A DNA stretch of 15,877 nt from positions 1 to 15,877 of the forward strand of contig QNXT01000074.1 in the NCBI GenBank assembly GCA_003973505.1, read 5' to 3'. Numbering within the stretch: the stretch's first letter is position 1; each line of letters starts with the position of its first letter. The position numbers and the translations under genes are program-made. The notes beneath the pieces were generated by a model. That model did not search any database, was not told the origin of the DNA, and saw only the letters and a list, made by a program, of their open reading frames with translations. This stretch comes from Bacteroidota bacterium (GTDB lineage: Bacteria; Bacteroidota; Bacteroidia; Bacteroidales; UBA1556). Shown piece by piece: positions 8,713 through 15,877 of the stretch.

Positions 8713-9885
8713 ATGAAGATCGATTTTCAAAATACAGAGGTGGCTTTTGCCATGAAAAGTGATGCTGATTTAAAAAAAGCTTATGTGCTTTTTAAAACAA
8801 TAGGTAGTCCTACTGTTGTAAAAATGGGAAATACCATGTTGAATTTAGCATTAAAGATTAACTTTCCAATTAATTGGATTGTTAAGCCCACTATATATAA
8901 TCATTTTGTAGGTGGAGAAAGTATTGATGACTGTAAACCTGTAGTTCGGAAAATGGAACCCTTTAATGTGGGAGCTATTCTAGATTATTCGGTGGAAGGA
9001 AAAGATTCGCCAGAGGACATTCAAAATGCTTTGGATGAAACACTTCGTGCGATTGAAAATGCAGGGAAGGATCCAAATATTCCTTTCTGTGTATTCAAAC
9101 CTACGGCCTTTACTACCGCTACGGTTCTTGAGAAAGTAAGTATGGGATGGGATTTGACTCCTGAAGAAGAAGCCGAAGCTCAAAGGTTTAGAGATCGTAT
9201 TCATAAACTATGTGAAACGGCTCATGCTCATGATGTTCCTATTCTTATTGATGCGGAAGATTCATGGTATCAGAATTTTATTGATGATGTATCCAATGCA
9301 AATATGGCCGAGTTTAATAAAGAAAAGGCTATTGTGTTTAATACATTCCAAATGTATCGTCACGACCGATTGGATTTTTTGAAGAAATCCTATCAAATGG
9401 CCATTGATGGTGGTTATTATTTGGGTGCTAAGTTTGTGCGTGGTGCATATATGGAAAAAGAACGTGCTCGTGCCGCAGCTAAGGGTTATGAAGACCCAAT
9501 TCAGCCAAATAAAGAAGCTACGGATAGAGATTATAATTTAGCCTTGAAGTTTTGCGTGGAGCATATTGGAAAAATAAAGGTGTTTAATGGTACTCATAAT
9601 GAGTATAGTACTCAATATCTTATTGATTTGATGGAAGAGCATGGCTTAGCCAAGGATGATGATCGTTTATGGTTTTCGCAATTATATGGTATGAGCGATA
9701 ATCTTAGTTTCAATGTAGGTAAAGCAGGTTATAATGTTGCAAAATATGTGCCCTATGGTCCGGTAAAGCATGTGATGCCATATTTACTTCGTCGTGCTGA
9801 GGAAAATACCTCTGCACAAGGGCAATCAGGTCGAGAGTTGAATCTTGTTGTGCAAGAAATGAAACGCCGTAGATTGAAGAAATAA
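8713..9885 (+). CDS. proline dehydrogenase (monofunctional, FAD-dependent)
   Basis: It oxidises proline to 1-pyrroline-5-carboxylate, passing electrons from FAD to the quinone pool, the first step of proline use as carbon and nitrogen source. The 390-residue chain is a single PRODH barrel, unlike bifunctional PutA. Landmarks are FKPTAF (128-133), DAED (180-183), FQMYRHD (212-218), GAKFVRGAYMEKERA (238-252), GTHNE (293-297), FSQLYGMSD (321-329) and YVPYGPV followed by LLRRAEEN (358-365), whose paired arginines bind the proline carboxylate in the family. There is no signal peptide; membrane association would be peripheral. No P5C dehydrogenase gene is adjacent, so the second step must be encoded elsewhere. 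It has its own promoter box and a terminator, and converges on alanine dehydrogenase. Confidence 0.93.
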   Translation: MKIDFQNTEVAFAMKSDADLKKAYVLFKTIGSPTVVKMGNTMLNLALKINFPINWIVKPTIYNHFVGGESIDDCKPVVRKMEPFNVGAILDYSVEGKDSPEDIQNALDETLRAIENAGKDPNIPFCVFKPTAFTTATVLEKVSMGWDLTPEEEAEAQRFRDRIHKLCETAHAHDVPILIDAEDSWYQNFIDDVSNANMAEFNKEKAIVFNTFQMYRHDRLDFLKKSYQMAIDGGYYLGAKFVRGAYMEKERARAAAKGYEDPIQPNKEATDRDYNLALKFCVEHIGKIKVFNGTHNEYSTQYLIDLMEEHGLAKDDDRLWFSQLYGMSDNLSFNVGKAGYNVAKYVPYGPVKHVMPYLLRRAEENTSAQGQSGRELNLVVQEMKRRRLKK

Positions 9886-9894
9886 AAATATTGG

Positions 9895-9930
9895 TTAGAA
9901 TCATTATTTTCAATTAATGATTCTAAATTT
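9895..9930 (+). terminator. hairpin after the proline dehydrogenase gene
   Basis: TTAGAATCATTA (9895-9906) and TAATGATTCTAA (9915-9926) form a perfect 12-bp stem with an 8-base loop, followed by ATTTT, 9 bases beyond the stop codon. The stem is AT-rich, so it may be a modest terminator or a 3'-end stabiliser. Confidence 0.6.
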
Positions 9931-9942
9931 TATACAATTTAG

Positions 9943-9978
9943 AAAATGCGTCTTATTTGTCTAGGACGCATTTTTTTT
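9943..9978. terminator. second terminator in the convergent gap, overlapping the alanine dehydrogenase stop
   Basis: AAAATGCGTC (9943-9952) pairs with GACGCATTTT (9965-9974), followed by a T8 run (9971-9978). The T-run runs into the TAA stop of the minus-strand gene (9979-9977). It serves plus-strand transcripts well; on the minus strand the U-tract is shorter (TTTT), so bidirectional action is possible but weaker. Confidence 0.75.
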
Positions 9979-11200
9979 ATCCAAATGCCGCTAAAAGTAG
10001 CTCAATGTCTTGGTAGGGGAGTTTGTATTTTTTAGCAATATATTGCATGGTTATTTTTCCATTATAAAGGTATAATCCTTTTCGCAAACCTTTGTCTTTT
10101 AATAGTTTTTTATTCAGCTCGCCGCAGTTGGCTAAGTCGATAAGGAAAGGAGCAAAATAATTGCTCAATGCATAAGAAGCGGTATGTGGTGTGCGTGATG
10201 AAATATTTGGGACACAATAATGTGTAACATCATATACTTGATAAACCGGGTTGTTGTGCGATGTTTCTTTTGAAGTTTCAACACAGCCACCACGATCGAT
10301 ACTCACATCCACAATGACCGAGCCCGATTTCATTTTCTTGACCATTTCCTCGCTGATAATGGTGGCACCTTGACCTGTTTTGGAATAAATTGCTCCAATA
10401 AGTACATCGGCTGTTCTGAGTGCTTCACTAATTACATCTGGCTGTATAATGGAAGTAAAAATCCGAGCTCCAATATTATTTTGAAGTTGTCGTAATTTAG
10501 AAATAGAGTTATCGAAAACCTTTACCATGGCACCAAGTCCGAGCGCGGCTCGAGCTGCGGATTCACCCACAGTACCCGCACCAATAATCACCACTTCGGA
10601 AGGATTGATGCCTGAAAAACCACCAAGCATTTTTCCTCGTCCCCATTTTGGATGACTTAAATATTCAGCTCCAATTAGGATGGCTGTATTTCCAACAATT
10701 TCACTAATCGAGTGTAAAACAGGATGCTCATTGCTTCCGTTTCGAATGTGTTCGTAAGAAATTGCTGTGATTCGTTTTTTTGATAATGCCGTATAAAAAG
10801 CCTTTTGTTGTGCCCTAATATGCAATGCAGAAATGATAATTTGCCGCTCTTTCATTAAATCAATTTCAGAAAGACTTGGAGGCGCTACTTTCAAAATAAT
10901 ATCGGCTTGATATACTTCGGCAGCACTATCAACTATCTCAGCTCCATGGTCGCTGTACAATCTATCTTCAAAATTGGCAGCTTTACCAGCTCCTCTTTCA
11001 ATAATAACTCGTGCTCCATTATTTACCAATAGCGCCGCTGCAGAAGGAACCAAAGCAACACGCTTTTCTTGTAGTGTGCTTTCTTTTGGTACGCCAATAC
11101 TAAAATTGCTCTTCTTTTGTTTGATGGCTAGCAATTCTTCTTTAGGTTGTAATTGCTCAGAATGGTAAATGTCGAGATGTTTGGATTGTTTTTTTGCCAT
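9977..11200 (-). CDS. ald: alanine dehydrogenase
   Basis: It interconverts L-alanine and pyruvate plus ammonia using NAD(H), in the cytoplasm. The 407 residues are about 35 longer than Bacillus Ald because of an N-terminal extension before IGVPKE (35-40). Landmarks are EKRVALVP with substrate-binding Arg47, KVAPP with Lys104, LHIRAQ with His127, the Rossmann GAGTVG (207-212), DVSIDRGGCVETS with Asp302, and HYCVPNISSRTPHT (327-340), which is specific for the Ald / transhydrogenase-alpha family. It is too short, and lacks the membrane region, for a transhydrogenase alpha subunit. A related lysine- or other amino-acid dehydrogenase is a less likely alternative. It is monocistronic with a well-matched promoter. 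Confidence 0.92.
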   Translation of the reverse strand: MAKKQSKHLDIYHSEQLQPKEELLAIKQKKSNFSIGVPKESTLQEKRVALVPSAAALLVNNGARVIIERGAGKAANFEDRLYSDHGAEIVDSAAEVYQADIILKVAPPSLSEIDLMKERQIIISALHIRAQQKAFYTALSKKRITAISYEHIRNGSNEHPVLHSISEIVGNTAILIGAEYLSHPKWGRGKMLGGFSGINPSEVVIIGAGTVGESAARAALGLGAMVKVFDNSISKLRQLQNNIGARIFTSIIQPDVISEALRTADVLIGAIYSKTGQGATIISEEMVKKMKSGSVIVDVSIDRGGCVETSKETSHNNPVYQVYDVTHYCVPNISSRTPHTASYALSNYFAPFLIDLANCGELNKKLLKDKGLRKGLYLYNGKITMQYIAKKYKLPYQDIELLLAAFG

Positions 11201-11228
11201 GGTTGAAATATCTGTGCTGTTTGAGTCT

Positions 11229-11262
11229 CAAAAGTAAGAAAAATTTGGTGTTAAAACCAAAA
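11229..11262 (-). promoter_or_regulatory. alanine dehydrogenase promoter (two-box Bacteroidota type)
   Basis: On the minus strand, TTTTG ending at 11258 is followed after 21 bp by TACTTTTG (11236-11229), matching TTG-N19-21-TAnnTTTG. The -7 box is 28 bases before the ald ATG. The upstream box overlaps the last codons of the beta-barrel gene, so ald can be expressed independently of it. Confidence 0.7.
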
Positions 11263-11898
11263 ACGATAGCCAAAAGTCAATCGTAAGTCATTCTGACTAT
11301 GTTTACTAATAGCTTGCCCTATGGTTGTATTGAAGTTAGCTTGTTGATATCCTAATCCAAAAAAGAAAGAAGATGATTTATTAAGAATGAGATTATAGTA
11401 AAGCCCTAAGTCAATAAATAGCCCAATAGAGGGTTTATCGCCTACGGCATTCATAGGGCTGAGTCCGCCAACATTTGCATAAACACCAAAGTCGTTAAAA
11501 CTATCAGAATAAAGTGGAGCTTCTATACGACCATAAAATTTAAAGTAATTCAAGGAAATGTCATAGTTGCTCAGTCCTGTATTAACGCTTCCATTAAAGC
11601 CTTGCCATTCGCCACCAATTCCTAAATTGACAGATGAAAAGCGATATAAAGCCTGAATTCCTCCGTAATATGTAAGTAGGGTATTACTTTTTGCTTCTTC
11701 GTATGAATGTCCTTTAGGGTCATTCACTGTACCATTTTGGTCGTAGGTGTACCAAGCCATGCCACTGCCTATGTAAGGCATAATATACCACCGAGCACTC
11801 GACGATTGATTTTTACATGCAACTTGTCTTGTACGTTGACCATAGCTGTTTTGGAAAAAGAAAATACTTAGAATTGTAATTATTAAAAGCTGTTTCAT
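11251..11898 (-). CDS. small outer-membrane beta-barrel protein, unknown function
   Basis: This 215-residue protein has a signal peptide (MKQLLIITIL, cleavage near SYG|QR after residue 20). The mature chain has repeated aromatic-glycine strands such as WYIMPYIGSGMAWYTY, LYRFSSVNLGIGGEW and FFFGLGYQQANF, and ends in RFWF, the terminal aromatic expected by the barrel assembly machinery. It fits an 8-stranded OMP fold. A lone Cys28 after the cleavage site (VACKNQ) is not in a lipobox. No specific family is recognised. It is 50 bases from ald and 81 bases from the GH97 gene on the same strand; no clear promoter box was found upstream, so it may be read through from the GH97 gene. Confidence 0.65.
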   Translation of the reverse strand: MKQLLIITILSIFFFQNSYGQRTRQVACKNQSSSARWYIMPYIGSGMAWYTYDQNGTVNDPKGHSYEEAKSNTLLTYYGGIQALYRFSSVNLGIGGEWQGFNGSVNTGLSNYDISLNYFKFYGRIEAPLYSDSFNDFGVYANVGGLSPMNAVGDKPSIGLFIDLGLYYNLILNKSSSFFFGLGYQQANFNTTIGQAISKHSQNDLRLTFGYRFWF

Positions 11899-11979
11899 GT
11901 TTTTTAATGTTTGGAGTATTGATACATACCTACCTTAATTTAAGGGGGCAATTTACGATTTAAAACTATCGTATTTGTA

Positions 11980-14007
11980 TCATACTTCTTTATTTTTAGT
12001 TTTTTTCTTTGATGACTTTTTTTTCTTAGGTGGTTTTATCGGTTCAAATATTGCCAATGACCCACCGCCCGAAACCATATGCAAACGCACGGTACTTTTA
12101 TTATTTACCTTGATTTCACTTATGCTATAACTATTTGCATTTTCTTTGGCACCAACACCGTCTTTCATCAAGGTAACTTTATATTTACCATGGGGTAAAA
12201 AATCGGATAGCTTTATGGTGAGAATCTGTTCTGTTGGTCCTGCCATTCCCGCTAGATACCATTTATAGCCTTTGCGCCGAGCAATAACTAATTTCTCTCC
12301 AATCTTTGCTTTTAGGACAATAGTTTCATCCCAAGTAGTTGGAATTCGACTAATCAATTGGGGAATTGCAGGCTCTTTTTCATAAAGAGTTGGGCCATCG
12401 CAAAGTATTTGCAAAGGACTTTCATAGATAACAAACATAGCCATTTGTCGGGCTCTTGTACCAATACTCATAGGATGTTTATACGCTATTTTATGATCAT
12501 TTAAATGGGCATTCGACATGGCTCCAGGTGCAAAGTCCATGGGGCCGGCTGCCATGCGTATAAATGGAATTTGCAAAGTGTATTCAGCGCTAACATCATT
12601 CGACCATTTATTGTTTTTATTTCCTTTTACCGCTTCATAAGATAGTATATTGGGATAAGTTCTTCGCATACCACCCGGCTTAAAAGAACCATGAAAATCA
12701 ACAATCAGTTTGTGTTTTAGAGCCGTTTTTGCAACACGTTCATAAAACTTAACCATATTTTGATCGTTGCGTTGCATAAAATCAACCACAATGCCTTTAA
12801 TGCCAAGCTTACTGTAAATACCCATTATGGCATCCATATTTTCGTCAAGGGGTTTCCATAAAACCCATAAAATAATTCCTACATTTTTCTCTTTTGCATA
12901 AGCAACAATGCTTTTCATTCGAATATTCATTGCCGAATGAATAATGTCGGTTGTGCTTCTCGACCATCCTTCACCCATCAATATATACTCGAAACCATAC
13001 TTAGCTGCAAAATCAATATAATATTTATAAGTATCGGTAGTAATTCCTAAATCAAATTCATCTTCATATAATTGGTTTGCACTATACCAATCCCAAACCA
13101 CATGCCCTGGTTTTATCCATACTTCTTCACGGGTACTTTGTTTACCAGCCAATGTGTATGATAAATTACTTTTAATAAGTCCTGCATCATCTTCACTTAT
13201 AATAAATGAACGCCATGGAAAATTGCGTTTTCCAAATGTGATGGCAATATGGTCCTCTTCTTTTACAATAATCTCTTTTCGGTCGGCATTCTTAGGGTCA
13301 GGCCGCGTTTCTTCAATTCTCTTTGGAAAAATACCTTTTAATGAATTTGCCCCATTTGCTTTCAAATACATATTGGGGTAATCAATAAGATTGTTTTCAT
13401 TGAAAAGCATATTTATTCCATTCGATTTAATGAGAACGGGTAAGGAAGCCATTTTTGAACTTCCTATTTGATCTAAACTATGGTATTTGTAAAGTGGTTC
13501 GTTACGCGATAAGAAACTTTTTTCTTCAGGGAAATACGTTGTTGAACCTTTGGGGAAGTTTAACTCAACAAGCTCATTTTTTACCAATACTTCATTTTCA
13601 ATATTTGTAATAAAACGGTAAGCAACACCATCGTTATATACGCGAAATTCAATTTCGTAATCGCGTAAATCACTAATTTTAAAAGTAAATATAACTCCTT
13701 TATAATGACTTTTATAAATTAGGTTTTTAGTGGATATGGTGGAAACAATATTATCTACAAAATCAGTTCTGTTTGCTTCAACAATATTTTGATTTTTTCC
13801 AAGAAAAAAGAAGTCATTTATTTGTAGCTGAATCTTGCTTTCTTCGAGTATGGGTTTGCCTTTGAAATAGACACTCCATACAATATCAGGTGTCGGTTTT
13901 ATTCGTACTTCTATCTGATTATTAGGAGAGTAAATAGATACCTCTTGAGCCTTAGCTTTAAGTGATATAGTAAGGAATATTGTAATATATAGTATGTACT
14001 TCAACAT
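11980..14007 (-). CDS. glycoside hydrolase family 97 (alpha-glycosidase, perhaps alpha-galactosidase)
   Basis: A 675-residue secreted enzyme with a signal peptide cleaved near KAKA|QE (residue 20). The order fits GH97: an N-terminal beta-sandwich (about 21-300), a catalytic barrel starting WDWYSAN (305-311), then a C-terminal beta-domain. Landmarks are MGEGWS (344-349), VVDFMQRNDQ (Asp409), VDFHGSFKPGGMRRTYPN (436-453), SYEAVKG (Glu458), YESPLQ (Glu529) and TWDET (Glu561). GH97 contains inverting alpha-glucosidases such as SusB and retaining alpha-galactosidases whose nucleophile is an aspartate in the DFM-type motif; Asp409 here favours the retaining group, although substrate is not proven. 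The last 17 residues are unusually rich in lysine (PPKKKKSSKKKTKNK). It is periplasmic or surface-located, with no SusC/SusD pair nearby. Confidence 0.9.
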   Translation of the reverse strand: MLKYILYITIFLTISLKAKAQEVSIYSPNNQIEVRIKPTPDIVWSVYFKGKPILEESKIQLQINDFFFLGKNQNIVEANRTDFVDNIVSTISTKNLIYKSHYKGVIFTFKISDLRDYEIEFRVYNDGVAYRFITNIENEVLVKNELVELNFPKGSTTYFPEEKSFLSRNEPLYKYHSLDQIGSSKMASLPVLIKSNGINMLFNENNLIDYPNMYLKANGANSLKGIFPKRIEETRPDPKNADRKEIIVKEEDHIAITFGKRNFPWRSFIISEDDAGLIKSNLSYTLAGKQSTREEVWIKPGHVVWDWYSANQLYEDEFDLGITTDTYKYYIDFAAKYGFEYILMGEGWSRSTTDIIHSAMNIRMKSIVAYAKEKNVGIILWVLWKPLDENMDAIMGIYSKLGIKGIVVDFMQRNDQNMVKFYERVAKTALKHKLIVDFHGSFKPGGMRRTYPNILSYEAVKGNKNNKWSNDVSAEYTLQIPFIRMAAGPMDFAPGAMSNAHLNDHKIAYKHPMSIGTRARQMAMFVIYESPLQILCDGPTLYEKEPAIPQLISRIPTTWDETIVLKAKIGEKLVIARRKGYKWYLAGMAGPTEQILTIKLSDFLPHGKYKVTLMKDGVGAKENANSYSISEIKVNNKSTVRLHMVSGGGSLAIFEPIKPPKKKKSSKKKTKNKEV

Positions 14008-14028
14008 AAATTCTATTTTTACTATTTA

Positions 14029-14036
14029 CAAATATA
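14029..14036 (-). promoter_or_regulatory. GH97 gene promoter -7 box
   Basis: TATATTTG on the minus strand fits TAnnTTTG, 21 bases before the ATG at 14007. No TTG is found at the expected spacing. Confidence 0.4.
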
Positions 14037-14161
14037 GGTTTATAAAGGGAGTGTAAGTATCATTTTTTCAGGGTTTATCAATAGGTGAATGTTAATTAAT
14101 TGTTACTATTCAATATGATGAAACATGGCAATAAAAAGGGGGGCTAAATTTAACTTTTAGT

Positions 14162-14294
14162 CTTTGTGTTACTTTGTGCTTCTTTGCGTAACTCTGTGTA
14201 ACAATTTTATTTGCAATTAAAATGTAAAATGATACTATACCACAAAGGGGCACAAACCTGTCTCCCGAAAGGTAGAGAAGGCGCAAAGGTTCAC
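14162..14294. repeat. degenerate 10-bp repeat element with inverted arms
   Basis: The left arm (14162-14201) is four head-to-tail 10-bp units: CTTTGTGTTA, CTTTGTGCTT, CTTTGCGTAA and CTCTGTGTAA. The right arm (14240-14294) carries the inverse pattern, CCACAAAGG, GCACAAA, GCGCAAAGG and TTCAC. The right arm is interrupted at about 14257-14280 by an imperfect palindrome (CCTGTCTCCC facing GGTAGAGAAGG). Repeats of the CACAAAGG type are common in Bacteroidota intergenic DNA, but their mechanism is not established. No coding potential was seen. Confidence 0.5.
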
Positions 14295-14457
14295 TAATAA
14301 AAAATATTTATACTTAATGGTTTAACGCTGAACTGATACGAGGGTTTTGATGAATGAAATCATTTAAAAGAGAGTGATTGGATACAGTTAATTTTGCATG
14401 GAGAAATCAATCTTAGTTTGTTGTGTTTTTTCAAATAATAAGAGAATATGCTTTTCG

Positions 14458-14465
14458 TATCTTTG
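14458..14465 (+). promoter_or_regulatory. aroQ promoter -7 box
   Basis: TATCTTTG fits TAnnTTTG, 15 bases before the aroQ ATG at 14481, giving a very short leader. No TTG at the usual spacing was found. Confidence 0.45.
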
Positions 14466-14480
14466 GCAAAAATTTAGATT

Positions 14481-14900
14481 ATGAACAAACAAATTGTCAT
14501 TATAAACGGCCCAAATTTGAATTTGTTGGGTAAACGAGAAACAAATATTTATGGAAATCAGTCTTTCGATACTTATTTTGATTTATTAAAGTCGAAATAT
14601 AAAGATTTTGAATTGAGTTATTTTCAATCGAATGTGGAAGGTGAAATTATAAATAAAATTCAGGAATTTGGTTTTGAGGCTGATGGAATTATACTCAATG
14701 CAGGCGGTTATACACATACTTCGGTGGCTATTGCCGATGCCATAAAATCCGTAGAAGCACCAGTTGTTGAAGTTCATATATCGAATGTGGATGCGCGTGA
14801 AGATTTTCGCCGTATATCCATGATTGCTCCGGTTTGCTTAGGAAGTATTTCAGGCTTTGGATTAAAAAGCTATGATCTTGCCATTGAGTATTTTAAGTAA
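14481..14900 (+). CDS. aroQ: 3-dehydroquinate dehydratase, type II
   Basis: It removes water from 3-dehydroquinate to give 3-dehydroshikimate, the third shikimate-pathway step, as a small flavodoxin-like enzyme that forms dodecamers in the family. The 139 residues are typical. Landmarks are INGPNLNLLGKRE with Arg19, Tyr24 (the catalytic tyrosine position), FQSNVEGEIIN (48-58), LNAGGYTHTS with Asn73 and His79 (the usual motif is NPGAYTHTS), VEVHISN with Glu97 and His99, and Arg110 in EDFRR. All key residues are present, so it should be active. It complements aroB and aroA on the other strand 6 kb away, but has its own promoter box. The next gene starts 60 bases later on the same strand. Confidence 0.96.
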   Translation: MNKQIVIINGPNLNLLGKRETNIYGNQSFDTYFDLLKSKYKDFELSYFQSNVEGEIINKIQEFGFEADGIILNAGGYTHTSVAIADAIKSVEAPVVEVHISNVDAREDFRRISMIAPVCLGSISGFGLKSYDLAIEYFK

Positions 14901-14960
14901 ACCGTTTTAAGCCAGAGTTTGTCAGAACTCAAATCAATCAATTAAATATTTTTCAACACT

Positions 14961-15877
14961 ATGTCAGAATTTAAATATCAAACCGAACAGTTTGCGGATA
15001 TCCGCATTTTAAGATACCAAGTTAAAGATTTCGAAGCACTTCCCATCGAAAGGAAAGAGCAGCTATACTATTTGTATAAAGCCGCACTTTATGGTCGTGA
15101 TATAATCTACGATCAAAATTATAAGCATAATATCCGTATTCGTAAAACTTTGGAAAACATTGTGAAAACCTATGCGGGAAATCGTGATACCGAAGATTTT
15201 GCCAAATTTATGGTTTACTTAAAAAGGGTGTGGTTTTCAAATGGTATTCATCATCATTATTCCATGGATAAGTTTTTCCCGGAAATATCGGAAGATTATT
15301 TTCAGTACTTGATGGAAGAGTCTGATAAGGAATCATTTCCTTTGCTTGATGATCAGGATTTGAAAGATTTTAAGTCATTTATTACCAATATTATTTTCAA
15401 TAAAGAATTGGATAATAAGCGTGTGGTTTTAGATCATGGCGTTGATTTGGTGCAAGCTTCTGCTAATAATTTTTATGAGAATGTGACTCAAGATGAAGCC
15501 GAGGCATTTTATCAAAATTTAAGTAAAAAAGAAGAAAAACATGCGCCATCTTATGGTTTGAATTCGAAGTTGGTTAAAGAGCATGGAGTGTTGAAGGAAC
15601 TTGTGTGGAAAGAGGGTGGAATGTATTCTTCTGCCATAAAAAAGATGCTGTTTTGGCTTCGAAAAGCAGTGGAAGTTGCCGAAAATGAAACGCAAAGAGA
15701 AGCTCTGGAAAAGCTCATCCTGTTTTACGAAACGGGTGATTTGTCCACTTTCGACGATTATAGCATTGCTTGGTTGAAAGATGTGAATTCTTTGGTGGAT
15801 GTAGTAAATGGTTTTATTGAGGTTTATGGTGACCCATTGGGACGAAAAGCTACCTACGAATCGGTGGTTTCTATTCG
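14961..15877 (+). CDS. dipeptidyl peptidase III (M49 family), 5' part
   Basis: The frame opens at the ATG at 14961 and stays open to the right edge, showing 305 of probably about 670 residues. KYQTEQFADIRILRYQV (5-21), VYLKRVWFSNGIHHHYS (85-101) and GDPLGRKATYESVVS at the end strongly match the N-terminal half of Bacteroides-type dipeptidyl peptidase III, a zinc metallopeptidase that removes dipeptides from the N-termini of short peptides. The zinc-binding HEXXGH region lies beyond the window, so activity cannot be confirmed. Databases sometimes mislabel these proteins as dihydrofolate reductase. There is no signal peptide or lipobox, so a cytoplasmic location is inferred. No clear promoter or terminator lies in the 60 bases after aroQ, so the two may be co-transcribed. 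Confidence 0.85.
   Translation, partial: MSEFKYQTEQFADIRILRYQVKDFEALPIERKEQLYYLYKAALYGRDIIYDQNYKHNIRIRKTLENIVKTYAGNRDTEDFAKFMVYLKRVWFSNGIHHHYSMDKFFPEISEDYFQYLMEESDKESFPLLDDQDLKDFKSFITNIIFNKELDNKRVVLDHGVDLVQASANNFYENVTQDEAEAFYQNLSKKEEKHAPSYGLNSKLVKEHGVLKELVWKEGGMYSSAIKKMLFWLRKAVEVAENETQREALEKLILFYETGDLSTFDDYSIAWLKDVNSLVDVVNGFIEVYGDPLGRKATYESVVSI

Larger units (their letters stand above)
14008..14480. other. intergenic region between the GH97 gene and aroQ
   Basis: No gene is supported in these 473 bases. They hold the GH97 -7 box at the left, a degenerate repeat element at 14162-14294, and the aroQ -7 box at the right. The parts at 14041-14160 and 14297-14455 show nothing beyond AT-rich sequence. 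Confidence 0.6.

Noticed and set aside
9710..9913. Minus-strand frame opposite the end of the proline dehydrogenase gene
   Set aside because: It is antisense to a well-supported gene and includes its terminator hairpin.
11954..11973. Hairpin TACGAT/ATCGTA after the GH97 gene as terminator
   Set aside because: Only a 6-bp AT-rich stem without a clear T-run; too weak to call.
14915..14930. Small inverted repeat GAGTT/AACTC between aroQ and the DPP III gene
   Set aside because: A 5-bp stem with no T-run is within chance for this composition.

Overview
This AT-rich window carries the hallmarks of a Bacteroidota chromosome. It most resembles a free-living or marine member of the Bacteroidales/Marinilabiliales; the phylum is well supported, but the family is a guess. 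The evidence is: several Bacteroidota-type promoters (TAnnTTTG at -7, two of them with a TTG box 21 bp upstream), many small outer-membrane beta-barrel proteins with short signal peptides, a surface-type lipoprotein with an acidic stretch after the cysteine, a GH97 glycosidase, and an M49 (dipeptidyl peptidase III) protein like those of Bacteroides. All genes look chromosomal. No complete mobile element, CRISPR array, tRNA or rRNA was seen.

Layout. (1) 1-1965, plus strand: the 3' end of a TPR-repeat protein with a poly-glutamate tail, overlapping by one base the start of a 564-residue exported beta-barrel protein. (2) 1966-2698: a 730-bp gene-free region filled with palindromic, repeat-like DNA, namely a 94-bp nested palindrome, a 266-bp MITE-like element with inverted termini, and an AT-rich hairpin, ending in the gyrB promoter. 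(3) gyrB (2705-4666), closed by a strong bidirectional terminator. (4) 4739-8449, minus strand: the shikimate genes aroB and aroA with no spacing between them, then a PorT-like beta-barrel protein that probably has its own promoter inside aroA, then a lipoprotein. (5) A proline dehydrogenase (plus) converging on alanine dehydrogenase (minus), with two hairpins between them. (6) A small beta-barrel protein and a secreted GH97 glycosidase, minus strand. (7) A 470-bp region with a degenerate 10-bp repeat element, then aroQ (type II dehydroquinase) and the start of a dipeptidyl peptidase III gene running off the right edge.

How the genes fit together. AroB (step 2), AroQ (step 3) and AroA (step 6) are all shikimate-pathway enzymes leading to chorismate; aroQ is transcribed separately about 6 kb from aroBA. 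Proline dehydrogenase, alanine dehydrogenase and DPP III suggest peptide and amino-acid catabolism, and GH97 suggests use of alpha-linked sugars. The beta-barrel and lipoprotein genes encode envelope proteins of unknown function.

No clearly new multi-gene system is visible. The most interesting structure is in the non-coding DNA: three different kinds of palindromic repeat element, two of them apparently nested. Two gene starts were moved from upstream TTG codons to ATG codons (gyrB to 2705, aroB to 8449).
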